Source of the DNA: Clostridia bacterium
Lineage (GTDB): Bacteria > Bacillota_A > Clostridia > Christensenellales > Aristaeellaceae
NCBI GenBank assembly: GCA_017430945.1
Contig: JAFRMB010000053.1
Location: 1-28,522, forward strand
Reading direction: 5' to 3'
DNA: 28,522 nt
Shown here piece after piece: positions 8,039 through 18,942 of the stretch (positions are counted from its first letter, which is position 1; every line of letters begins with the position of its first letter). The notes under the pieces are model-generated. The model was given only the letters and a program-made list of their open reading frames with translations. It ran no database searches and was not told the origin of the DNA. Made by a program: the position numbers and the translations under genes.

Positions 8039-9427
8039 ATGAAAGACAGGCCGATCGTTCCCGAGCGAGAGATGCTCAGGCAGCGCGAATTCATGAAGCT
8101 GGTGGCGGCGATGACGCAAAGGCCCCACAGCTATCACATCGTCTCCATGGGATGCCAGATGAATGAGCGCGATTCAGAATCCATCGCGGGCATGCTGCAG
8201 GAGATGGGCATGACCCATGAGCCTGTGCGTGAACAGGCGGATCTCATACTCTACAATACCTGCTGCGTTCGTGAAAACGCGGAGAACAAGGCGCTCGGCA
8301 ACGTCATTTGGCTGAAGGAGCTCAAGAAGGACAAGCCGGAGCTCATGATCTGCGTCGGCGGCTGTATGACTCAGGAGAGCGGCATGGCAGCCATGATGAA
8401 GGCCCGATATCCCTTCATCGACCTTGTGTACGGCACCCACAATATGTATAAGCTACCGGAATATGTCTGGCGCGTGCTCACTGAAAAGCGGCCGGTGGTC
8501 GAGATCATGGACATCGACGGCGAAGTGGTGGAGGGGCTGCCGGAGGTACGTCGGTCAAAGCACATGGGGTTCGTGAACATCATGTACGGCTGCGACAATT
8601 TCTGCACCTACTGCATCGTGCCATATGTGCGCGGAAGGGAGCGCTCGCGCAGACCGGAGGATGTGATCGCCGAATGCGTTCGCCTTCAGGACCAGGGCGT
8701 ACAGGAGATCATGCTGCTCGGGCAGAACGTCAATTCCTACCGGGGCGGCGGTGCTGAATTTGCAGAGCTTCTCTACCGCATCGACAGACTTGGGATCCCA
8801 CGCATCCGCTTTATGACCAGCCATCCGAAGGACCTGTCTGATGAACTGATCCGTGCCTTCGGCGAGCTTGACCACCTGATGCCGCAGCTGCACCTGCCGG
8901 TACAGGCGGGCAGCGATGAAGTGCTGCGGCGCATGAACCGTCGCTACACGCGCGACCATTACCTCGACCTGGTGAAAAAACTGCGTGAGTCCTGTCCACG
9001 GATCGGGTTGACAAGCGATATCATCGTAGGCTTTCCGGGAGAAACGCTGGAACAGTTCGAAGAGACCCTGTCGCTCGTCCGGCAGGTGCGCTTCGATGCA
9101 GCGTATACGTTCGTCTTTTCTCCAAGAAAAGGCACCCGTGCCGCCGAATACCCGGACGAAACGCCGTATGAGGTCAAATCTGAGCGCATCCAGCGGCTGA
9201 TCGATCTGCAGCAGGCCATCTCCTTTGAAGTGCTGACAGAGCAGGTCGGCCGCGTGGAGCAGGTGCTGGTGGAATCCGTCTCCACGAGGGACCAGAACGC
9301 CGTGGGCGGCAAGACGCCCAGGGGACACATGGTGAACTTTCCCGGCGGCGCGGATCTGATCGGACGGTTCGTGAACGTCGAGATCACATCGGCGGGCCGC
9401 AATACCCTGCGCGGCAGGATCGTTTAG
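8039..9427 (+). CDS. miaB: tRNA-2-methylthio-N6-dimethylallyladenosine synthase
   Basis: This 462-residue radical SAM methylthiotransferase converts i6A37 to ms2i6A37 in tRNAs reading UNN codons. The N-terminal UPF0004 domain has the three ligands of the sacrificial cluster: C39 (MGCQMNERDSE), C75 in NTCCVRENAENK, and C109 (VGGCMTQ). An additional Cys, C76, sits beside C75. The radical SAM CX3CX2C is at C185, C189 and C192 (YGCDNFCTYCIVPYVRGRE). A TRAM RNA-binding domain fills the last 65 or so residues. ATG 8039 is preceded by TGAGG at six bases. An in-frame ATG at 8027 overlaps the rng stop but lacks a ribosome binding site. MiaA, which makes its substrate, is encoded in the same block. Confidence 0.95.
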   Translation: MKDRPIVPEREMLRQREFMKLVAAMTQRPHSYHIVSMGCQMNERDSESIAGMLQEMGMTHEPVREQADLILYNTCCVRENAENKALGNVIWLKELKKDKPELMICVGGCMTQESGMAAMMKARYPFIDLVYGTHNMYKLPEYVWRVLTEKRPVVEIMDIDGEVVEGLPEVRRSKHMGFVNIMYGCDNFCTYCIVPYVRGRERSRRPEDVIAECVRLQDQGVQEIMLLGQNVNSYRGGGAEFAELLYRIDRLGIPRIRFMTSHPKDLSDELIRAFGELDHLMPQLHLPVQAGSDEVLRRMNRRYTRDHYLDLVKKLRESCPRIGLTSDIIVGFPGETLEQFEETLSLVRQVRFDAAYTFVFSPRKGTRAAEYPDETPYEVKSERIQRLIDLQQAISFEVLTEQVGRVEQVLVESVSTRDQNAVGGKTPRGHMVNFPGGADLIGRFVNVEITSAGRNTLRGRIV

Positions 9428-9446
9428 GTAAGGATCGGAGGAAAAC

Positions 9447-9839
9447 ATGGATAAGGTATTTGAAAAGACCCGTGAATTGGGAGAAGCTCTGCTCGAGTGC
9501 GAGGTCTACAACCGAATGAAGGCGGCGGAGGAGCGCGCGATGCAGAACCCTGAAGCCGCTGCGGGCATGGCTGAGTTTCTGGAAAAGCGCGCGTCGCTCC
9601 AGGCGATGATGCAGTCAGAGGACCCGGATCCCGTTGCCATGAAGCGGCTATCGGACGGCATGGACGCCTGCCAGGAGCGGCTTCAGATGATCGACGATGT
9701 GGTCGCCCTCACTGAGGCCAGGAATGAGTTCAACGGCCTGATCGGACAGATCAACCAGGTGCTTCAGTTCATCGTGACCGGACGCATGGATGAGCCCGGC
9801 TGCGGCGGCGACTGCTCGAGCTGTTCGGGCTGCCACTGA
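9447..9839 (+). CDS. YlbF/YmcA (DUF964, RicA/RicF-like) family protein with Cys-rich tail
   Basis: This 130-residue, mostly helical protein has the YlbF/YmcA pattern of a two-helix core with a variable linker. Its place between miaB and mutS is the same as that of ymcA (ricA) in Bacillus subtilis, where RicA, RicF and RicT (YaaT) form an iron-sulfur complex promoting RNase Y-dependent mRNA maturation. The C-terminus ends in C119-x3-C123-x2-C126-x2-C129-H130, a likely [4Fe-4S] or metal site. I infer a RicA-like role from synteny and fold. The partner genes (ricF, ricT, rny) are not in the window. A GGAGG site lies six bases before the ATG. Confidence 0.82.
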   Translation: MDKVFEKTRELGEALLECEVYNRMKAAEERAMQNPEAAAGMAEFLEKRASLQAMMQSEDPDPVAMKRLSDGMDACQERLQMIDDVVALTEARNEFNGLIGQINQVLQFIVTGRMDEPGCGGDCSSCSGCH

Positions 9840-9928
9840 CAGGCGGCCTCATTGATCCGCGCTGACGATCCGAAGATAAGGCTGGATATGGTTCAGGCCA
9901 CAGATGTGTATTTCGAGAGGTGATTCCC

Positions 9929-12517
<2,589 letters not shown>

Positions 12518-12569
12518 CCGACCTGAACGATAAAAGGACGGTAGTCATACGCTATCAAAGGAGATCATC

Positions 12570-14588
12570 ATGCCGATACGCATACTTGACGCTGCCACCG
12601 TCGGCCGGATCGCCGCGGGAGAGGTCGTCGAGCGTCCGAGTTCCGTCGTGAAGGAACTCATGGAGAACTCGATCGACGCAGGGGCTACTTCCATCACCGT
12701 TGAGATCAAAGGCGGTGGCATCGATTATCTGCGCGTCACCGACAATGGCTGCGGCATCGAACCCAACCAGGTCAGGCTCGCCTTCGAAAACCACGCGACG
12801 TCGAAGCTGCAGAGCGCGGAGCAGCTGGACGACATCCGCACGTTGGGCTTTCGCGGTGAGGCGCTGCCTTCCATCGCCTCGGTCTCCCATGTCGAGATGA
12901 CCACCCGCGCAAAAGGACAGGATACAGGTATAAAGCTGTGCATAGACGGCGGACGGGATCTTCGCGTACAGGAGACGGGCTGCCCGGAGGGCAGCACGTT
13001 CATCATGAAGGACCTGTTTTACAACCTTCCCGTGCGCAGAGCCTTCCTGAAAAAGCCGAGCTACGAGGCAGGCCTGGTGGCCGATGTGGTCGCCAGGATG
13101 CTGATGGGCAATCCATCGGTGTCCGTGCGCTTCATCAGCGGCGGCCAGACGCTCTATCACAGCTTTGGAGACGGGAACCTGAGGCACGCGGTGTTCGCCG
13201 TGTACGGCAAAGCCACTGCGGAACAGATGGTCTCCGTGAATGCGTCGGAGGGCGGGACCCACATGGAAGGTCTGATCGGCGTCGGAGAACTGGCAAAATC
13301 CACGCGGTCACATCAGGCATTTTACATCAACGGCCGCCTGGTGCGCTGTGCGACGCTGACACGGGCACTTGAGGAGGTCTGCAGGACGCGTGTGACCATC
13401 GGCATGTATCCGATGTGTGCGCTGAACGTGGTCATCCCCCCGCAGAGCGTCAATGTCAACGTACATCCGAACAAGCTTGAAGTGCGCTTCAAGGACGAAC
13501 CCATGATGCGGCAGGTAGCCGAAAAGCTCCTGGCGACGGCGTTCGAAGGGGAACGCGTGCTCGTCCTGGGACAGGACATGCCGGGACAGCGATCGGTCGA
13601 GCGCGTGGCGACCGTACGACAGATCTCACCGGGGGTGGGCAGCTCGCAGGAGACGCGGCCCGGCGGGGAAGAGGGGATCCGGAAGTCCCCCGATCTGACG
13701 TCCGCCGTGGAAATGTCGATGACGCCTCAGGACGCACCGGCGTCTGTGTCGCGGCAGGAGCAGTTCAGGCGCACCCTGGACGAGGCACTTAGGCAGGTGG
13801 ATGACGTCAACGGCGCTGCGCTGAGGGAGACGCCGATGCCGGTTGTGGCTGTTCACGACGCGTCGCCGACCATGAACGAAGTGAAGCCCGCGCTCATCGG
13901 CGATGCAAGGCCGAAAGACGCGCCGACCGCGATGCCGTCAGAGCACAAGCTTCAAAAGCCGGAACAGCTCGGGATATCAGAGCTTCGGCAGACCCGAAAG
14001 GACGGCGAGAAGACCAAGGCAGACTATCGGGTCATCGGCGTGCTGATGAACACCTATATATTGATCGAGACGAACGACAGCCTCGTGATGATCGACCAGC
14101 ACGCCGCACATGAGCGGCTGAACTATGAGCGGCTGATGGCGCAGATCGATGCCGGCCGCGGGTCTCAACAGTTGTTGACGCCCATGGTGCTTCATCTGTC
14201 GCTGCGCGAGATGGCGCTCGTGAAGGAGAACCTGGGCGTGCTAGAGGAAGCCGGTTATTGCGTGGAGCCCTTTGGAGAAACGGATATACAGGTCCGGTCC
14301 GTGCCATTCATACTCGGGAAGGCGGATCTGAAGCCGGCTTTTATGGGCGTCATCGACGCGCTCGGCAGGGTCAGATCACAGGCCGTGGAGCTCCGTCGCG
14401 CCGAGATCATGCAGATGTCCTGCAAGGCTGCGGTGAAGGGCGGCGACGCGCTGAGCGAAGGCGAGATCGAAGCGTTGATCAGCCAGATGCTCGATACGGG
14501 CGCACCGCCGACATGCCCGCACGGCAGGCCGGTGATGAAGTCGATCTCGCGGCGCGAGATCGAAAAGATGTTCAAGAGGATACAATGA
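12570..14588 (+). CDS. mutL: DNA mismatch repair endonuclease MutL
   Basis: This 672-residue protein couples MutS recognition to strand cutting. The N-terminal GHKL ATPase has VKELMENSIDAGATSI, DNGCGIE and GFRGEALPSIASVS. After it comes a low-conservation linker (about residues 335-480). The C-terminal dimerisation domain carries the nicking endonuclease motif DQHAAHER (D509-R516), with SCKAAVKGGD and CPHGRP as the other metal-site motifs. It is therefore the endonuclease type of MutL found in bacteria without MutH. AAGGAG lies about seven bases before the ATG. The stop overlaps the miaA start (ATGA). Confidence 0.96.
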   Translation: MPIRILDAATVGRIAAGEVVERPSSVVKELMENSIDAGATSITVEIKGGGIDYLRVTDNGCGIEPNQVRLAFENHATSKLQSAEQLDDIRTLGFRGEALPSIASVSHVEMTTRAKGQDTGIKLCIDGGRDLRVQETGCPEGSTFIMKDLFYNLPVRRAFLKKPSYEAGLVADVVARMLMGNPSVSVRFISGGQTLYHSFGDGNLRHAVFAVYGKATAEQMVSVNASEGGTHMEGLIGVGELAKSTRSHQAFYINGRLVRCATLTRALEEVCRTRVTIGMYPMCALNVVIPPQSVNVNVHPNKLEVRFKDEPMMRQVAEKLLATAFEGERVLVLGQDMPGQRSVERVATVRQISPGVGSSQETRPGGEEGIRKSPDLTSAVEMSMTPQDAPASVSRQEQFRRTLDEALRQVDDVNGAALRETPMPVVAVHDASPTMNEVKPALIGDARPKDAPTAMPSEHKLQKPEQLGISELRQTRKDGEKTKADYRVIGVLMNTYILIETNDSLVMIDQHAAHERLNYERLMAQIDAGRGSQQLLTPMVLHLSLREMALVKENLGVLEEAGYCVEPFGETDIQVRSVPFILGKADLKPAFMGVIDALGRVRSQAVELRRAEIMQMSCKAAVKGGDALSEGEIEALISQMLDTGAPPTCPHGRPVMKSISRREIEKMFKRIQ

Positions 14589-15544
14589 GCGTAAGCGATC
14601 AAAAGCCGATCCTGATCGTCGTCGCAGGGCCGACCGCATCCGGAAAGACGGCCTGCGCCGTGGCATTGGCCAGCCGCATCGACGGCGAAGTCATCTCCGC
14701 GGATTCCATGCAGGTCTATCGCGGCATGCCGGTGCTGTCCGCCTGCCCCGGCCCGGATGAGATGAAGGGCGTCAGACATCACCTGCTGGGCTTCGTCGAT
14801 CCGGAAGACCGCTATACGGCGGATGCGTACCGGGCAGATGCCGCGCGCTGCATCGCCCAAGTGTTATCGCGCGGCCATCAGCCTGTTTTGTGCGGCGGCA
14901 CAGGGCTGTATATCAATGCCGTCACGCGCCCCATGAGCTTTTCAGAACAGTCGGACGAAGCGATGCACGCAGAGCTCATGGCGGAGGGCGAGACCTTGGA
15001 GGGACGTCGGCGCCTGCACGCGATGCTCGGGCACATCGACCCTGAGAGCGCGGCAAGGATCCATGAAAACGACGTGCGTCGGGTCGCGCGGGCCATCGAG
15101 ATCTATCGCCTTACCGGAGTGACGCAGACGGAACATGTGCGTCGCGACCGAGCAAGGCAGGGCGACTACCGGGAGATCATTTTTGCACTGGACTGGCCCA
15201 GGACGATGCTCCATCGCCGCATCGATGAACGCGTGGACGACATGCTGGCACACGGCCTTGTGGATGAGGTCCGCCGTCTGATGGCGGATGACAGGGCACA
15301 TCCTACTGCCATGCAGGCCATCGGCTACAAGGAGATCGCCGCAGCGCTGCGCGGGGAGATCACGATGGATGAGGCAGTCGTCATGATGCGCAAGGCGACC
15401 CGCAGCCTGGCAAAGCGGCAGCTGACCTGGTTTCGCCATGACGAACGGGTGATCTGGCTGCCCGCGGAAGGGCGGTCGGCTGCGTCGCTGGCGGAAGAGA
15501 TGTGCGCCATCGTACGCGACCGATCCGAAGAAGCGTTCCCTTGA
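14585..15544 (+). CDS. miaA: tRNA dimethylallyltransferase
   Basis: This 319-residue protein transfers a dimethylallyl group to N6 of A37 in tRNAs reading UNN codons, giving the i6A that MiaB then methylthiolates. The P-loop GPTASGKT spans residues 15-22, with DSMQVYRGM, LCGGTGLYI and a C-terminal MQAIGYKE segment all as in MiaA. The ATG overlaps the mutL stop by four bases, with an AGAGGA site five bases upstream, so translation is coupled to mutL. It is the last gene of the block and is followed by a long hairpin. Confidence 0.95.
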   Translation: MSVSDQKPILIVVAGPTASGKTACAVALASRIDGEVISADSMQVYRGMPVLSACPGPDEMKGVRHHLLGFVDPEDRYTADAYRADAARCIAQVLSRGHQPVLCGGTGLYINAVTRPMSFSEQSDEAMHAELMAEGETLEGRRRLHAMLGHIDPESAARIHENDVRRVARAIEIYRLTGVTQTEHVRRDRARQGDYREIIFALDWPRTMLHRRIDERVDDMLAHGLVDEVRRLMADDRAHPTAMQAIGYKEIAAALRGEITMDEAVVMMRKATRSLAKRQLTWFRHDERVIWLPAEGRSAASLAEEMCAIVRDRSEEAFP

Positions 15545-15578
15545 GCGACCGCCGACGGATAAAACACATGAGACAAAG

Positions 15579-15618
15579 GACAATGCTCCCACTGAAGTCG
15601 CTTCAGGGGAGCATTGTC
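15579..15618. terminator. Long hairpin between miaA and the MATE gene
   Basis: The inverted repeat pairs 15579-15590 with 15607-15618 (12 bp) and 15592-15597 with 15601-15606 (6 bp). One base (15591) is bulged and the loop has three bases. It sits between convergent genes. There is no T-run on the plus-strand side; on the minus strand the stem is followed by CTTTGTCTC and later TTTT. It most likely ends transcription from both sides. Confidence 0.7.
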
Positions 15619-15632
15619 GTGCTGCAGAACGG

Positions 15633-17024
15633 TCAGACCGCGTTCGGCTGGTCGGACGCCGCCTCAGGCCTGGTCAGTCGCCGGATCCACTTGTAGCTGT
15701 TGACCCGTATGAACGCAGGGACACATTTGAAGATCTGATCTGAATACAGTATGAAGGTCACGAGGACCGGCGTGGCATGCCAAACAAATGCAGCGAGCAG
15801 CGCCAGAGGAATGATGATGACCAGCTGTGATATGATGTCAAGGATCAGCATGAACCGGGTATCCCCGCCGCCGCGGATGATGCCTGAATTGACGGGCATC
15901 TGGTAAGACATGGTGAACATGGTCAGCGTCTGGATCAAGATGAACGAACGAGCCATTCGATGGGTGGCCTCAGATATGCTGTACACATGCAGCAGACGGA
16001 AGGCGATGCACGCGAACAGCGCGGCCAATACGGCACCAATGCCGACGAACAGCAGCTGCAGTGTGCGCGTATAAGACCGGATCTGGTCCATGTCGCCCGC
16101 GCCGACGGCCTTGCCGATGATGATAGAAGCGGCGGAACATGCACCCACGGCAGCGACCTTCATGAGGAGATAAAGCGTGTTGCTGATCGACTGGGCGGCG
16201 ATGGCGGACTTGTCCATGTGCCCGAGGATCATGGTCTGGACCGCGCCGCACACGCCCCATATGGCTGCAGCGATGATGATGGGCGTGCTGACGCGGATGT
16301 AATCGGCGAACATCTGCCGATCGATGCGTGTGAAGTCGCGGGGTCTGATCTGAAGGCGCTGATCACGCGTGAAAAGATACGCGCATACGATCGTGAATTC
16401 GATCACCCGGGCCGTCAGCGTGCCGATGGCCGCGCCGCGGACACCCAGCTCAGGGAATCCCAGCCGCCCGGGGATAAGCAGGTAGTTGATGCCCACGTTG
16501 ATGAATAGCGATACGATCGACACCCGAAGCGCGATCTTCACCGTTTCGGCGATGCGCATCGCACCGAGCATCACCGTCGTAAGTCCGAAGAACACATAGG
16601 ACCAGCGCATCAGGTCGAGGTACTGCATGCCCTGCGCGGCGATATCGCCGTCCCGGGTAAAGAGGCGCAGCACCTCACCGGGGAACAGCGATACCGCCGC
16701 GAACAGCAGGAGCGTCAGGACCGTGGCGGACAAAGCGCCGATGGCGGCCAGCTTATTGATCTCTCCGACGCGCCGCTGGCCCCAATATTGACTGCCAAGT
16801 ACGATCATGCCGTTCGATACGCCGTATACGATCTGCTGGAGCACGAACTGGATCTGATTGACCGCGGCGACGCCTGAGAGCGCAGATTCGGAATACGCGC
16901 CGAGCATCAGGTTGTCTGCGAGATTGACGGACAGGATCACAGCCTGTTCCGCCATCAGGGCCAGCGCCAGACGGAGGAAGGATCGATAGAATGCACGGTC
17001 GCGGGTGAACAGGGAAGTAGTCAT
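15633..17024 (-). CDS. MATE family multidrug/metabolite efflux transporter
   Basis: This 463-residue integral membrane protein has about twelve hydrophobic segments in two homologous halves, as in the MATE (NorM/DinF-like) family. Recognisable family pieces are DNLMLGAYSESALSGVAAVNQI in the first helices, GSQYWGQRRVGEI after helix 2, and the second-half counterpart AASIIIGKAVGAGDMDQI. Members export organic cations or metabolites in exchange for Na+ or H+; the substrate here is unknown. The ATG has GAGGG about eight bases upstream. It lies 88 bases downstream of aspS on the same strand with no clear terminator between them, so it may be carried on the T-box-controlled hisS-aspS transcript. 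Confidence 0.9.
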   Translation of the reverse strand: MTTSLFTRDRAFYRSFLRLALALMAEQAVILSVNLADNLMLGAYSESALSGVAAVNQIQFVLQQIVYGVSNGMIVLGSQYWGQRRVGEINKLAAIGALSATVLTLLLFAAVSLFPGEVLRLFTRDGDIAAQGMQYLDLMRWSYVFFGLTTVMLGAMRIAETVKIALRVSIVSLFINVGINYLLIPGRLGFPELGVRGAAIGTLTARVIEFTIVCAYLFTRDQRLQIRPRDFTRIDRQMFADYIRVSTPIIIAAAIWGVCGAVQTMILGHMDKSAIAAQSISNTLYLLMKVAAVGACSAASIIIGKAVGAGDMDQIRSYTRTLQLLFVGIGAVLAALFACIAFRLLHVYSISEATHRMARSFILIQTLTMFTMSYQMPVNSGIIRGGGDTRFMLILDIISQLVIIIPLALLAAFVWHATPVLVTFILYSDQIFKCVPAFIRVNSYKWIRRLTRPEAASDQPNAV

Positions 17025-17112
17025 ACGATCATCCCTCTATGCGCTGCTGCTCGCGATAGGACCAGCGTTCGGCTTTGTGGTCGGATGGATGTCAGCCGAC
17101 GGCAGGCGATGG

Positions 17113-18894
17113 TCACTGCTCGTCGAGATCGATCTTGATCTTCAGCGTCTCCAACTGATCGGGGCGCACATCGGCGGGCGTCTCCATCATCAGGCAGTTG
17201 GCGGAGTTGGCCTTCGGGAAGGCGATGATGTCGCGCAGGCTGTCGGAATCGGTCAGCAGCATCACCAGGCGGTCGATGCCAAAGGCCATGCCGCCGTGCG
17301 GCGGCGCGCCGAATTTGAAGGCGTCCAGCAGGAAGCCGAAGCGATGATGCGCCTCTTCTTCGCTCAGGCCGATCATTTCGAACATCTGTGCCTGCATGTC
17401 TGCGCGATGGATGCGGATGGAACCGCTGGCGAGTTCGATGCCGTTCATGACCAGGTCGTAGGCGCGGGAGCGCACGCGCTCCTTGTCTGTTTCGAGGTAT
17501 TTGTTGTCCTCGGCGTACCAGCTCGTAAAGGGATGATGGGCGGCGACCCAGCGTTGTTCCTCTTCAGAGTACTCGAACAGCGGGAACTCGGTGACCCAGA
17601 ACAGGTTGTACTTGCTGTGATCGATCATGTCGTGGCGCCGGGCGATCTCGCAGCGCAGCGCGCCGAGCGCCTGCCAGACGACGGCCTTCCTGTCCGCACC
17701 GAAGAAGATGATATCGCCGGGCTCGGCCTCCATCTCGCGGCGCACGGTCTCGATGAGCGCATCGGTCAGGAACTTGTTGAAGCTGGACTTCACGCTGCCG
17801 TCGGAGTTAAAGGTCATGTAGGGCAGGCCCTTGGCGCGGTACGTCCTGACGAATTCCGCGAGGCTGTCGATCTGCTTGCGGGTCATGCTGCCCAGACCCT
17901 TTGCGTTGATGGCCTCGACGCGGCCGCCGGCTTCTATGGCGGAATCGAATACGACGAATCCGGTCGTACCGAGCTTATCGGTCAGATCGACCAATTCCAT
18001 GCCAAAGCGGGTATCGGGCTTGTCCGATCCGTAACGCTCCATGGCCTCGATCCACGGCATGCGGGGCAGGGGCAGCTTGAGGTCGATGTTCTTGATGTCC
18101 TTGAAGATGCGTGCAAACACCTTTTCAACGATGGCGTAGATGTCCTCTTCGTCGATGAAGCTCATCTCGATGTCGCACTGCGTGAACTCGGGCTGACGGT
18201 CGGCGCGGTTATCCTCATCGCGGAAGCAGCGGGCGATCTGATAGTACTTGTCAAACCCGGCCAGCATGAGGAGCTGCTTGTAGATCTGCGGGCTCTGCGG
18301 CAGCGCATAGAAGGTGCCGGGATGCAGGCGGGAGGGCACGAGGAAGTCGCGCGCGCCTTCGGGCGTGGACTTGGAAAGGATGGGTGTCTCGACCTCGGTG
18401 AATCCATCCTCGTCGAGTTCACGTCGGATGCAGTTGACAACTTTGCTGCGCAGCCGAAGCTTCTGCTGCATGGACGGGCGGCGCAGGTCCAGGTAGCGGT
18501 ACTTAAGACGCACCAGCTCGTTTTCATCGGCTTTGTCGTCGATGTAGATGGGGGGCGTCTCGGATCTGTTGAGAAGCTCGGCTTCCTTGACGAAGACCTC
18601 GATGGTGCCGGTCGCCAGATCGCGGTTGAAGGCGGCTTCCTCGCGCATCTTGACCTCGCCCAACACGGTGACGACGTACTCGGCGCGTAGACTGCGGCCG
18701 AGCTCGAACACCTCCGGTGAGCACACGGAGTTGTCAAACACCAGCTGCACCAGGCCTTCACGGTCGCGCAGCCACACGAACACCACGCCGCCCAGGTCGC
18801 GCGTGCGCTGGACCCAGCCGGACAGATGGACGGTCTCATCGACATTTGCTTCGTTCAGAAGCCCGCAGTAGTGGTCTCTCTTGTGGGAAAGCAT
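17113..18894 (-). CDS. aspS: Aspartyl-tRNA synthetase
   Basis: This 593-residue class IIb synthetase of the bacterial type charges tRNA-Asp with aspartate. It has an N-terminal OB-fold anticodon-binding domain (residues 1 to about 105, VHLSGWVQRTRDLGGVVFV). The catalytic core has motif 2 FRDEDNRADRQPEFTQ, followed by the bacterial GAD insertion near residues 290-410. Motif 3 is GMAFGIDRLVMLL. Whether it discriminates against tRNA-Asn cannot be told from the sequence. AGGAGG lies eight bases before the ATG. hisS ends 48 bases upstream, so the two synthetases form one operon behind a shared T-box leader. Confidence 0.96.
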   Translation of the reverse strand: MLSHKRDHYCGLLNEANVDETVHLSGWVQRTRDLGGVVFVWLRDREGLVQLVFDNSVCSPEVFELGRSLRAEYVVTVLGEVKMREEAAFNRDLATGTIEVFVKEAELLNRSETPPIYIDDKADENELVRLKYRYLDLRRPSMQQKLRLRSKVVNCIRRELDEDGFTEVETPILSKSTPEGARDFLVPSRLHPGTFYALPQSPQIYKQLLMLAGFDKYYQIARCFRDEDNRADRQPEFTQCDIEMSFIDEEDIYAIVEKVFARIFKDIKNIDLKLPLPRMPWIEAMERYGSDKPDTRFGMELVDLTDKLGTTGFVVFDSAIEAGGRVEAINAKGLGSMTRKQIDSLAEFVRTYRAKGLPYMTFNSDGSVKSSFNKFLTDALIETVRREMEAEPGDIIFFGADRKAVVWQALGALRCEIARRHDMIDHSKYNLFWVTEFPLFEYSEEEQRWVAAHHPFTSWYAEDNKYLETDKERVRSRAYDLVMNGIELASGSIRIHRADMQAQMFEMIGLSEEEAHHRFGFLLDAFKFGAPPHGGMAFGIDRLVMLLTDSDSLRDIIAFPKANSANCLMMETPADVRPDQLETLKIKIDLDEQ

Positions 18895-18942
18895 GGCATT
18901 ATCCTCCTGATGATCGATGTTTTATCGATGGTCCTTGTATGG

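Noticed and set aside
9840..9928. Possible promoter before mutS (TTGATC with a GATAAG 17 bases later)
   Set aside because: The -10 element is poor and TTGATC matches only in part. The evidence is too weak to call, and readthrough from upstream explains expression.
17005..18690. A 561-codon open frame on the plus strand opposite aspS
   Set aside because: It is antisense to a full-length aspartyl-tRNA synthetase gene, has no recognisable domain and no ribosome binding site, and reflects codon bias.
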